Assembly: GCF_018847975.1 (NCBI RefSeq)
Contig: NZ_CP072597.1
Location: forward strand, 682,001 to 746,000
Length of the DNA stretch: 64,000 bases
Direction of reading: 5' to 3'
Source: Lysobacter sp. K5869
Lineage (GTDB): Bacteria; Pseudomonadota; Gammaproteobacteria; Xanthomonadales; Xanthomonadaceae
Translations under genes and position numbers: made by a program
Notes under the pieces: generated by a model
What the model was told of the DNA's origin: nothing
The model's database searches: none
The model's input: the letters and a program-made list of their open reading frames with translations, nothing else
Shown here: in pieces, positions 18,369 through 28,763 of the stretch
Layout of the letters: every line of letters starts with the position of its first letter
Position numbering within the stretch: the stretch's first letter is position 1

Positions 18369-19187
18369 TCAACGCTCCCCCGCCACGCACCGCCGCCGCA
18401 CCGCCTCGGTCAACGCCACATCGCGCACCCAGGTTTCCAGCCCGGCCCAGACCCGCTCCAGCGCCGCGACGATGCGCGCCTCGTCGCCGAGCTCGCCCTG
18501 CGCCACCAACCGATACAGCTCCGCCGCGCCGTCCGGCCCCGGCAGATCGGCCGCTTCGTCGAACATCGTGCCGGCGGTGACGAACAAATGGCGCTCGGCC
18601 AACCCGGCCAGACACGCCACGTGCACGGCGAACTCGCCGGCCAGCAGCGCCAGCGGCTTGCGCGCGTAGCGGTTGCGCAGCTTGCCGATCAGTTCGTACA
18701 GCTCGCCGACCACGATCTCGGCCATCGCCCGCTCCACCGCCGCGTCGTCGGGGTGCGCGGCCAGCGAGCGCAGGGTCTCGAACAGCGCGCCGTGGTCCGG
18801 CGCGATCCACAGCGCGCGCGCGTGCACGAACTGGCCGTGGCTGATCGGCCAGGTCTCGTCGACTTCGCGCGCGAACGCTTCCACCGCGCTGCGCGACATC
18901 AGGTTGACCTCGGCCTTGCCGCGGCCGTGAACCCATTCCAGCGATTCGTCGAAATCCTCGCCGAACGCGGCGTCGTCGAGCACCGCCCACAGCTCGACGT
19001 CCGAATACGGACCGTCGCTGTCGCGCGCGGTGGAGCCGTACAGCGCCACCGCCAACAGGCGTTCGCCGTAGCGCTGGCGCAGGCGTTCGAGAATGAGGGC
19101 GACGAGGTCGCGGCGTTGTTCGGAGGTGACCGATTGCGGTCCGGCGAACAAGGTATCGAGTTCGCCCTGCGGCAGTGCGTAATCCAT
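18369..19187 (-). CDS. Nucleotidyltransferase resembling ANT(4') / kanamycin nucleotidyltransferase
   Basis: 272 residues. The N-terminal domain carries the polymerase-beta motif YGSTARDSDGPYSDVE at residues 50-65, with likely metal ligands Asp63 and Glu65. Then comes EVNLMSRS, and DETWPISHGQF at 110-120. The C-terminal domain begins at about 150 with VVGELYELIGKLRN; Glu162 falls where the catalytic base Glu145 lies in ANT(4'). The spacing and wording of these blocks follow ANT(4')-I (GSLGRQTDGPYSDIE, DWPLTHGQF, VEELFEYAGKWRN) from memory. This suggests adenylation of aminoglycosides at the 4' hydroxyl, giving intrinsic resistance, though another substrate is possible. The gene stands alone between repeats. 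Confidence 0.85.
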   Translation of the reverse strand: MDYALPQGELDTLFAGPQSVTSEQRRDLVALILERLRQRYGERLLAVALYGSTARDSDGPYSDVELWAVLDDAAFGEDFDESLEWVHGRGKAEVNLMSRSAVEAFAREVDETWPISHGQFVHARALWIAPDHGALFETLRSLAAHPDDAAVERAMAEIVVGELYELIGKLRNRYARKPLALLAGEFAVHVACLAGLAERHLFVTAGTMFDEAADLPGPDGAAELYRLVAQGELGDEARIVAALERVWAGLETWVRDVALTEAVRRRCVAGER

Positions 19188-19310
19188 CGCGACTAGGTAC
19201 CACGGCGCTTGCCGGCGCGGCAATTGCGCAATGCGGGCGTTGCGACGCGGCTTGCGCTTGGGGTGGGATGCGGGGCGCATCCTTCGGCCGCGCGATGCGC
19301 GCTCCCTACC

Positions 19311-19391
19311 TGTAGGAGCGGCGTAAGCCGCGATCGAAACCGCGGATACGACGCGACCGGCCGCCACGATCGCGGCTTACGCCGCTCCTAC
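19311..19391. repeat. REP-like hairpin
   Basis: 81-bp palindrome tgtaggagcggcgtaagccgcgatc with its inverted copy gatcgcggcttacgccgctcctac. It lies between the ANT(4')-like gene and the EF-hand gene. Confidence 0.92.
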
Positions 19392-19413
19392 CGTCGGATG
19401 CGCGACGACGCGG

Positions 19414-19773
19414 TTATTGCGGCGGCGACGCCAACTCGCGCGCGTCCAAAAACCCGTCGTGGTTGCGATCCTGCCGGGCGAAGCGCTCGGCCAAGGTCTT
19501 GCGGTGCTGTTCGCGGGTCAGCGGTGGGCGCGCGCCGCGGCCGCTGGCGGGTTGTTCGGAGGCGTCGAGCACGCCGTCGCGGTTGGCGTCCATCGCGTCG
19601 AAGGCGTAGCTGAGCCAGTCCTGGTATTCGCTCAGCGAGACCCGGCCGTCGTGGTCGGCGTCCATGCGCGAGAGGTAGTCGCCGGTGGAGGTGACTTCCT
19701 GCGCCGCGGCCCGCGGGCAGTACAGCGCCAAGGGAACCATCGACGCGAGCAACACGAGAGGCAACCGGCGCAT
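19414..19773 (-). CDS. Secreted EF-hand calcium-binding protein
   Basis: 119 residues with a signal peptide (MRRLPLVLLASMVPLALY, cleavage after RAAA near residue 24). The mature protein holds three EF-hand loops: DADHDGRVSLSE from 38, DANRDGVLDASE from 62 and DRNHDGFLDARE from 102. All have Asp at loop position 1, Gly at 6 and Glu at 12, so calcium binding is likely. The third loop lacks an obvious pair. Such small periplasmic proteins are common in this family of bacteria and their role is unknown. The next gene upstream is a small secreted Cys-rich peptide. Confidence 0.88.
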   Translation of the reverse strand: MRRLPLVLLASMVPLALYCPRAAAQEVTSTGDYLSRMDADHDGRVSLSEYQDWLSYAFDAMDANRDGVLDASEQPASGRGARPPLTREQHRKTLAERFARQDRNHDGFLDARELASPPQ

Positions 19774-19869
19774 GCGCGCTCCGCAACGGGGGATGCGCGC
19801 AGCCTGCCGCGCATGGGCGCGGCGGGCAAGTGCACGGCCGGCGCGCGGAGCGCCGGCCGCGCGGGCGGA

Positions 19870-20043
19870 TCAGCTGTCGTCCTGGCAGCAGGCGAAGCGG
19901 GTGCCGCCGAACTGGCAGCCGGACTTGGGCGCGCAGCCTTCGGCGTACTTGGTGTCGGCCTGGGCGGCGCCGAAACCGATGCCGGCGGCGAACAGCGCCG
20001 CCAGCGCCAAGGCCTTGAAGCGACGGGTGCGGAACGTCTTCAT
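19870..20043 (-). CDS. Small secreted Cys-rich peptide precursor
   Basis: 57 residues. The N-terminus MKTFRTRRFK plus ALALAALFAAGIGFG and the AQA site after residue 29 make a clear signal peptide. The predicted mature peptide is only 28 residues, with Cys37, Cys43, Cys52 and Cys53 in a C-x5-C-x8-C-C pattern and a DDS end. The start has a strong ribosome site (AAGGAGAG, about 7-9 nt spacing). Composition is acidic to neutral with Gly, Gln and Lys. No homologous family is recognised. Two disulfides are likely if it is exported to the periplasm. It could be a secreted effector, bacteriocin-like peptide or metal binder; none is proven. Confidence 0.72.
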   Translation of the reverse strand: MKTFRTRRFKALALAALFAAGIGFGAAQADTKYAEGCAPKSGCQFGGTRFACCQDDS

Positions 20044-20354
20044 CGTGCTCTCTCCTTACGCGTGCGCTCGCCGGCGCCGCTCCGTGGCGCGCAGTCGCGG
20101 TCGCGGATGGGCGGTTCGTCCTTGAACGCGAACGAAGCGGGACGCCGGCGCGCGAAGGCGGCCGGCGCGACGGCGCGGCGAATGGGAACGTTCGGGCCTC
20201 GGATCGGTCCAGGCACGCGCCACCTCCGTGTGCGGCGCGGCCGGACGGCGGCGCCGGAATTCCATGCCCGGCGACGCTACGCCCGCGCGCCGGGCCGCGC
20301 AATCGGCGAAGCCACGGCCGTCTCACTCCCGCTTCGGCGCGCGTCGAACAAAAG
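20044..20354. other. Intergenic region, no gene recognised
   Basis: About 310 bp upstream of the Cys-rich peptide gene. Open frames are Arg/Ala/Pro-rich shadows without ribosome sites. It should hold the promoter of the peptide gene, but no convincing -10/-35 was seen. Confidence 0.4.
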
Positions 20355-20382
20355 AAAACCCGCGCCGGAGCGCGGGTTTTTC
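20355..20382. terminator. Bidirectional rho-independent terminator
   Basis: AAAACCCGCG and CGCGGGTTTT arms around a CCGGAG loop, with A-run and T-run on the two sides. It is about 20 bp past the desaturase stop codon on the minus strand. Confidence 0.85.
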
Positions 20383-20404
20383 GGATCCCGCCGGGGCCGG
20401 CGGA

Positions 20405-21610
20405 TCAGTAGCGCGCCGGCGCCAACGCGTAGCCCTTGAGCCGCGCCGAGAACGCCTGCAGCGACTGGATGCCGCTGGCTTCGGCCTCCACGCACCACGC
20501 GTGCAGGCGCTGCAGCGTGGCCTGGGCGTCGTGCGAGCGGTCGTCCAGCACCTGCGCCAGACGCTGGCGGAAATCGGCCAACTGGGCCATGCGCGGACGC
20601 TCGGCCACCCAGCTCTGCAGGCGCGCGCGGGCGCCGTCGTCGAGCCAGCGGCCGCCGTCGGCCAAACCCTTGCGCAGACGCCGCGGCAGCGCGCGCACGC
20701 GCTCGCCGGCATCGCCCGCGTCTTCGCGCAGGCTCGGCAGGGTGACGTTGCGGTAGAAGTCGGTCATCGCCTGGAAGCGGATCGCCAGCAGCGCCTTGAG
20801 CGTTTCGCCGTCGGGCATGGCGATGTTCGGGCGCACGTCCAAGGTCGGCGCCACTCGCAGCACCTTGGCCAGACGCAGCGCGCTCAGGCCGCGGATCGCG
20901 GTCCAGCCGATGTCGAACTCCCACTTGCGCAGGGCGAACTTGGCCGAACTCGGGAACGCGTGGTGGTTGTTGTGCAGTTCTTCGCCGCCGATCCAGAAAC
21001 CCCACGGGGTCAGGTTGGTCGCGGTGTCGGTGGTCTCGAAGTTGCGGTAGCCCCACCAGTGGCCGAGGCCGTTGACCACGCCGGCGGCCCAGAACGGGAT
21101 CCACACCATCTGCAGCGCCCAGATCGCCACGCCGGCGAAGCCGAACAGGGCGAAGCTCGCCACCAGCAGCAGCACCGGGCCGAAGGTCGCCCACGGGGTG
21201 TAGAGCTTGCGTTCGATCCAATCGTCCGGGCAGCCCTTGCCGTACTTCTCGATGTCGTCGCGCTCGGTGCGGGCCTGGCGGTAGAGCTCCACGCCGCGCC
21301 ACATCACCGTGTCGATGCCCTTGAACTGCGGGCTGTGCGGGTCGTCCTCGGTCTCGCACTTGGCGTGGTGCTTGCGATGGATCGCCGCCCACTCCTTGGT
21401 GATCATCGAGGTGGTCAGCCAGGTCCAGAACCGGAAGAAATGCGCCAGCACCGGATGGAAGTCGACCGAGCGATGCGCCATCGAACGATGCAGGTACAAG
21501 GTCACCGACAGGATGGTGAGCTGGGTCACCACCAGGAAGTACACGACCAACTCCCAGAAGCTGGCCTGGACCAGGCCTCCGGCGAGGAAATCGATCAGGG
21601 ACGCGGGCAT
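20405..21610 (-). CDS. Acyl-CoA/lipid fatty-acid desaturase
   Basis: 401 residues. It has the three histidine boxes that hold the di-iron centre: HRSMAH at 41-46, HRKHH at 78-82 and HNNHH at about 211-215. Four hydrophobic stretches are seen (VVYFLVVTQLTILSVTLYL; ATFGPVLLLVASFALFGFAGVAIW; others). This is the delta-9-type membrane desaturase that introduces a double bond into acyl chains and tunes membrane fluidity. The final 130 residues are an added helical tail (for example LQSWVAERPRMAQLADFRQRLAQVL) not found in short family members. ATG 21610 begins at the first transmembrane region. It has its own terminator. Confidence 0.93.
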   Translation of the reverse strand: MPASLIDFLAGGLVQASFWELVVYFLVVTQLTILSVTLYLHRSMAHRSVDFHPVLAHFFRFWTWLTTSMITKEWAAIHRKHHAKCETEDDPHSPQFKGIDTVMWRGVELYRQARTERDDIEKYGKGCPDDWIERKLYTPWATFGPVLLLVASFALFGFAGVAIWALQMVWIPFWAAGVVNGLGHWWGYRNFETTDTATNLTPWGFWIGGEELHNNHHAFPSSAKFALRKWEFDIGWTAIRGLSALRLAKVLRVAPTLDVRPNIAMPDGETLKALLAIRFQAMTDFYRNVTLPSLREDAGDAGERVRALPRRLRKGLADGGRWLDDGARARLQSWVAERPRMAQLADFRQRLAQVLDDRSHDAQATLQRLHAWCVEAEASGIQSLQAFSARLKGYALAPARY

Positions 21611-21856
21611 TGCGAACTCCGGGGACGGCGGCGGCGGACGACGCCTGGGGGTGGCGGGCAATTAAAGGACAGTTGTATAGCCGATGATGCCATTACGGCT
21701 CCACCGTTCGCGCCGGTATGGCCGGCCGATGGTTGTGATGGGGTTGTGAGTTCCAACGGGCAAGCCGGCGCGGAACGGGCAGGACGCGGCGGTTCAGGCG
21801 CGGCGGGCGGTGTTTGGGGCGTTCAGGGACGCCACGAGGGGCGTCGGACGGTGCGG

Positions 21857-21944
21857 GTTCGCGGTCGCGACTCGCCTCGCTCCTACCGTCGGAACCGGAG
21901 CCTCGCCCACCCCCTGTAGGAGCGACGCAAGTCGCGACCGCGCC
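21857..21944. repeat. Variant REP-like inverted repeat
   Basis: Two inverted arms, gcggtcgcgactcgcctcgctcctac and gtaggagcgacgcaagtcgcgaccgc, in the outward arrangement with a 25-bp spacer. The core differs from the common element (gcgacgcaagtcgc instead of gcggcgcaagccgc), with compensating changes on both sides. It lies in the 357-bp gap 21611-21967, where no gene was recognised. Confidence 0.85.
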
Positions 21945-21967
21945 ACCCCAACGACGACGCCACCGCC

Positions 21968-23008
21968 CTACTCCGGCGCCTCGATCCGCTCCCGCGCCCG
22001 CTCCAGTTCCCCGCGCGCGAACGCCTTCACCGCCCCGCGCTCGGCCTTGGCGAACGGCGAGCCCTTGCCGCAATGCGCCAGCAACAGCGTCAGATCCTGC
22101 GCCTCGCCCAACCGCTCGATCTGGTGCTTGTCGAACTTCGGCGCGTCCGCGCCCAGCCCGGCGCTCTTGAGCGCGCGCTGCTGCTGCGACAGCCGGCGCG
22201 CGCGGCGGCGCCATTCGTGCCAGTCCTCGTCGTCGCCGCTGGCGCGGGCGCGCTCGCCGGCGCGGGCGACCCGCTCCAGGCTGGCGGCGACGCCGTCGCG
22301 CCATTCGCGCGCTTGCAGCTCCGCCCACGGCAACGCGCGCAACCCGGCGCGCAGCACCCGCAGCAGCGCGCGGCGGCGGCCCAGGCCGGGGTCGTCCGCG
22401 CGCGCCGCGTGCGCGGCCTGCGCGCGCGCGGCCGCGGCGGCGCGGCGCGCGCGGGCCAGCAGGGTGCGCGCTTCGGGCGCGAGCGCGGCGCCGCGCAGCA
22501 GCCGGTCCAAGGTTTCGACCAAGGCGTGCGCGTCGCGCAGTTGCGACAAGTCGCGGTTGAGATCGCGCAGCGCGCGGTCGATCAATTCGGTGCCCGGCCC
22601 CAAGCCGGCGCCGCCGAGCGCCAGCGTGGCGCGGGCGCGGCGCAGGCATTTGCGGCCCAGGTGCACGCCGGCGTGGACGCGGTTGCCGCTCCAGCCCAGC
22701 GCGTCGAGCGCCTGATCGATTTCGCGCGTGGCGTAAGCGCGCAGGCGCTGGCCGGGCGGACGCGGTTCGGCGTCCTTGGGTTGTTCGATGTAGACATCGC
22801 CGCGCGCGCCGTTGCGATGCGCGGACGGCGCCGCGCCGCGCGGAGCGTTCTGCGAACCGTCCGCCGTCGCCGGCACTTCGCCGGCATCCGCCGCCCGTCC
22901 GCCGCTCGCGCCCGCCGCCTGCATCGGCCGTCGCCGCCCGCGCGGCGCGGCCGCACGAGCGACGGACTCGGTCCCTTCGACAGCGGCTTCGACGACGGCC
23001 TGCGGCAT
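21968..23008 (-). CDS. CHAD domain protein
   Basis: 346 residues. A disordered Ala/Gly/Arg/Pro-rich N-terminus of about 70 residues precedes a helical CHAD domain. Features are the basic helix [55 protein letters not shown] and [15 protein letters not shown]. The repeated His/Arg/Lys positions on helices are those that bind polyphosphate in CHAD proteins. It has no CYTH (TTM) domain fused to it. ATG 23008 follows the only reasonable start; the divergent mutM gene begins 68 bp away, so the two share a promoter region. Confidence 0.86.
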   Translation of the reverse strand: MPQAVVEAAVEGTESVARAAAPRGRRRPMQAAGASGGRAADAGEVPATADGSQNAPRGAAPSAHRNGARGDVYIEQPKDAEPRPPGQRLRAYATREIDQALDALGWSGNRVHAGVHLGRKCLRRARATLALGGAGLGPGTELIDRALRDLNRDLSQLRDAHALVETLDRLLRGAALAPEARTLLARARRAAAAARAQAAHAARADDPGLGRRRALLRVLRAGLRALPWAELQAREWRDGVAASLERVARAGERARASGDDEDWHEWRRRARRLSQQQRALKSAGLGADAPKFDKHQIERLGEAQDLTLLLAHCGKGSPFAKAERGAVKAFARGELERARERIEAPE

Positions 23009-23075
23009 GGCGGACTCCCGAATTCGGGCCGACGCTAGCAAGCGCCGCCCCGACCGGGATAGTACGCTGAGCCCC

Positions 23076-23888
23076 ATGCCTGAATTGCCTGAAGTCGAAA
23101 CCACCCGGCGCGGCCTGGCGCCGCACTTGGAAGGCCGCCACGTCGTCACCGCGATCCTGCGCCGCCCGGACCTGCGCTGGCCGATCCCGGCGGCGATCGA
23201 GGACACCCTGCCCGGCCAGCGCATCGACGCCGTGCGCCGGCGCGCCAAGTACCTGCTGATCGACACCGCCGCCGGCAGCGCCCTGCTGCACCTGGGCATG
23301 TCCGGCAGCCTGCGCGTGCTGCCCGCCGACACCCCGGTGCGCGATCACGACCACGTCGACCTGCTGCTCGACGACGACCGCGTGCTGCGCTTCAACGACC
23401 CGCGCCGGTTCGGCTGCCTGCTGTGGCAGCCGCCCGGCGAAATCCACGAACTGCTGCGCGATCTCGGCCCGGAACCGCTGTCGGACGGGTTCGACGGCGA
23501 CTACCTGTTCCAGCTCAGCCGCGGCCGCAAGGCGCCGGTGAAAACGTTTTTGATGGATCAGAAAGTCGTGGTCGGCGTCGGCAATATCTACGCCGCCGAA
23601 GCGCTGTTCGCCGCCGGCGTGTCGCCGCTGCGCGCCGCCGGCAAGGTCTCGCGCGAGCGTTACGCCGAGCTGGCCGGCGCGATCAAAACGATCCTCGGCT
23701 ACGCGATCCAGCGCGGCGGCACCACCTTGCGCGACTTCATCAGCCCCGACGGCGCGCCGGGCTATTTCGAGCAGGAATTGGCCGCCTACGGCCGCGGCGG
23801 CGAGCCCTGCCCGCGCTGCGGACGGCCGCTCAAGCAGGCCAGCATCGGTCAGCGCACCACGGTCTGGTGCGGGCACTGCCAACGCTGA
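23076..23888 (+). CDS. mutM: Bifunctional formamidopyrimidine-DNA glycosylase / AP lyase
   Basis: 270 residues, the standard length. The catalytic N-terminal [14 protein letters not shown] supplies Pro2 and Glu3. Later marks are [18 protein letters not shown], the helix-two-turn-helix [13 protein letters not shown], and a C-terminal zinc finger with CPRCG and CGHCQ. It removes 8-oxoguanine and ring-opened purines from DNA. ATG 23076 is fixed because Pro2 must be exposed as the nucleophile. It is divergent from the CHAD gene. Confidence 0.97.
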   Translation: MPELPEVETTRRGLAPHLEGRHVVTAILRRPDLRWPIPAAIEDTLPGQRIDAVRRRAKYLLIDTAAGSALLHLGMSGSLRVLPADTPVRDHDHVDLLLDDDRVLRFNDPRRFGCLLWQPPGEIHELLRDLGPEPLSDGFDGDYLFQLSRGRKAPVKTFLMDQKVVVGVGNIYAAEALFAAGVSPLRAAGKVSRERYAELAGAIKTILGYAIQRGGTTLRDFISPDGAPGYFEQELAAYGRGGEPCPRCGRPLKQASIGQRTTVWCGHCQR

Positions 23889-24102
23889 ATGCGGCTCCGG
23901 CGCGGTCGCCCGCGCCCGGACTGCGACCGGCCGCACTGTCCGGATTGGCGCGCCCTTGCCGTTGATCGCTGCGGGACGTCGCCGTGTCATCGCGAAGGCG
24001 TCCCGCGCGTTGTGTTGGCGGGGTAGTTCGCATGTATCGAAAAGCAGCCTTCAAAGCAGGCTTTTGCTGCGTTCCGGCGCAGGTTCGATGCCACCTGTGT
24101 CG

Positions 24103-24131
24103 CTTCCAAGCCAAGCTGAACGCGCTATAGT
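24103..24131 (+). promoter_or_regulatory. Candidate promoter of the ECF sigma-factor gene
   Basis: A good -10 hexamer TATAGT at 24126-24131 with a weak -35 (CTTCCA, 24103-24108) at 17-bp spacing. Transcription would begin about 15 nt before ATG 24153. Confidence 0.35.
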
Positions 24132-24152
24132 CTGGTCCGAACCGGGGGCGAC

Positions 24153-24725
24153 ATGGCCGAAAGCGCTGACATCACGATCCTGCTGGACGCAGCCCGCGAG
24201 GGCGATCGCGGCGCGCTCGACCGCGTGCTCGCGACGCTGTATCAAGAACTGCACACCATGGCCCGGCGACAACTCGCCGGCCAGCACGGCCAGACCCTCG
24301 ACGCCACCGCGCTGGTGCACGAGGCCTACCTCAAACTGGTGGGCCGGCGCGAAGCGCAGTTCGACGATCGCGCACATTTCTTCGCATATGCAGCGTCCGC
24401 GATGCGCAGCGTCGTGGTGGATTACGCGCGCCAACGCCTCGCCCAAAAACGCGGCGGCGATCTGCACCGCGTGACCGAACTGCCCGACGACGTGGAAGGC
24501 GGCCTGCGCCTGGACGAGGACACCCTCGGCCTGGATTCGGCGTTGACCAAGCTCGCCGCCGTCGATCAGCGCTTGGCCCAGGTGGTGGAGCTGCGCTACT
24601 TCGCCGGCCTGTCGGAACTGGAAATCGCCGCGCTGCTGCAACGCTCCGAGCGCAGCATCCGTCGCGATTGGCAAAAAGCGCGACTGTTCCTGCTGGCTTC
24701 GCTGCAGGACGAACCCAGCCGCTGA
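24153..24725 (+). CDS. ECF sigma factor, kinase-associated (ECF43-like)
   Basis: 190 residues. Region 2 holds LVHEAYLKLVGRREAQFDDRAH followed by FFAYAASAMRSVVVDYARQRLAQKRGG, the signature of the TIGR02999-type ECF subfamily. Region 4 spans about 130-180 with DQRLAQVVELRYFAGLSELEIA and SERSIRRDWQKARLFL. No anti-sigma gene is adjacent. The next gene, 128 bp downstream on the same strand, is a membrane Ser/Thr kinase. In ECF43-type systems the sigma factor is controlled by kinase phosphorylation. GGGGG 5-8 nt before ATG 24153 serves as the ribosome site. Confidence 0.9.
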   Translation: MAESADITILLDAAREGDRGALDRVLATLYQELHTMARRQLAGQHGQTLDATALVHEAYLKLVGRREAQFDDRAHFFAYAASAMRSVVVDYARQRLAQKRGGDLHRVTELPDDVEGGLRLDEDTLGLDSALTKLAAVDQRLAQVVELRYFAGLSELEIAALLQRSERSIRRDWQKARLFLLASLQDEPSR

Positions 24726-24853
24726 GCGCGCAATGCGCCGCGGTCCGCGCGGTGCGCGCCTGCAAGGAATGCGCAACGCCATGATCGTGATCGCCGCCGT
24801 TCCATCGCCGCGCTTCGCCGCCATCGCGCGCAACCGGGCGGGCGGCTGAGGCG

Positions 24854-27676
<2,823 letters not shown>

Positions 27677-27691
27677 CCGGCCCGCGGGCGC

Positions 27692-28168
27692 TCAAGGGGC
27701 CGCGCAGTAAGAGCGGTTGTGCCTCTGGTTGGACCAGTTCAACGAAAGCCGATAGACCGTCTCGGCCTGCTGCTCCTGCAACAGCGCCACGCTCAGGCGT
27801 ACGCGCTGGCGGCAGAACGCGATGGCGGCAGGGCCGTTCTCCACTTGCCGCCAACCTTGCGCGGCCAGCGCCCGCGAATAGCCGTCGAACAGTTCCGCCC
27901 GCGATCGCGGGATCGAATAGGTTTGATCCAAACCGGTCAGGATCCCTTTCTCAAGGCCGTTCGTCGGGCCCACGGCGCGAGCGCCGTCGGGAACCGCGAG
28001 GCCGTCGAACTGCGCGCGCAACGCGGCCACCGACCACTTGGGCGAACGTTCGTCGAGATTGTCCTCGCGCCACAGCTGCACGACCCCGAAGATCGCTATC
28101 GCCGCGATCAGCGCGTACTTGAGGCCTTCGAGGATTTTCGGCTCGAGGCGCTCGAACGTTCCAGGCAT
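27692..28168 (-). CDS. Hypothetical single-span membrane protein
   Basis: 158 residues. One hydrophobic segment (YALIAAIAIFGVVQLW) at about 18-33 anchors it, with the rest probably periplasmic: ELFDGYSRALAAQGWRQVE, CRQRVRLSVALL and a C-terminal NRSYC. No family is recognised. It is the last of four same-strand genes (tamA, tamB, DinB-like and this one), with only 12 bp between it and the DinB-like gene. It ends 16 bp from the convergent kinase gene. Confidence 0.75.
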   Translation of the reverse strand: MPGTFERLEPKILEGLKYALIAAIAIFGVVQLWREDNLDERSPKWSVAALRAQFDGLAVPDGARAVGPTNGLEKGILTGLDQTYSIPRSRAELFDGYSRALAAQGWRQVENGPAAIAFCRQRVRLSVALLQEQQAETVYRLSLNWSNQRHNRSYCAAP

Positions 28169-28180
28169 ATCGTCTCTCGC

Positions 28181-28735
28181 TTATCGATTCGGATCGACGG
28201 CCTGGCGGGTCAGGATCCACTCGAGCAGATCGGTCCCGCCCACATCCTCGCCCGCCTGCGTCAGCAACGTGGTGATCTGCCCGCGATGATGGGTCTGATG
28301 ATTGGCGAAGTGCATCAGCAGCAGCCCGAAGCGCACGCGCGACACCACGCCCTTGGTGTTGGCGTAGACCAGCACGTGATCGAGGTCGGTCTCGCTCAGC
28401 TCGCCGGCCCATTCCACGATCGTCGCATCGAGCTCCTCGCGCGCGTCCCGCAACGCGGGCAGCGTGTCGTGCTCGACCGCGCGCAGGTCGGTCGGCCGCG
28501 GCCACATGCGCAGCGGGTCCAGCGCGGCGAAGCGCGCGGGATGGGTGGCGAAACGGTGCAGCCAGATCCGATCGGCGATCATCAGATGGTTGAGCGTGCC
28601 CAGGATCGAGCCGAAGAACGCGCCGCGATCCTCGCTCACCGCAGCGGCCGGCAAGCGCGCGGCCGCGGCGTAGACGCGCTGGTTCATCCAGCGGTTGTAG
28701 TCGGCCATCCAGCGGGTGTGTTCGAGCAGGTTCAT
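28181..28735 (-). CDS. DinB-family protein
   Basis: 184 residues in a four-helix bundle pattern. It has ARWMADYNRW-like opening helix, GTLNHLMIADRIWLHRF (first metal-binding His near residue 50) and HFANHQTHHRGQITTLL (further His ligands near 142-151). DinB/YfiT-like proteins bind a divalent metal and often act as thiol-dependent transferases; the substrate here is unknown. It lies 28 bp downstream of tamB on the same strand. The link to TamAB is probably only transcriptional. Confidence 0.88.
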   Translation of the reverse strand: MNLLEHTRWMADYNRWMNQRVYAAAARLPAAAVSEDRGAFFGSILGTLNHLMIADRIWLHRFATHPARFAALDPLRMWPRPTDLRAVEHDTLPALRDAREELDATIVEWAGELSETDLDHVLVYANTKGVVSRVRFGLLLMHFANHQTHHRGQITTLLTQAGEDVGGTDLLEWILTRQAVDPNR

Positions 28736-28763
28736 GCCGGGCTCTCCGTCGATGCCGCGCGGC

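Noticed and set aside
24031..24130. Short ORF just before the ECF sigma gene (MYRKAAFKAGF...)
   Set aside because: About 32 codons, no ribosome site; it overlaps the candidate promoter.
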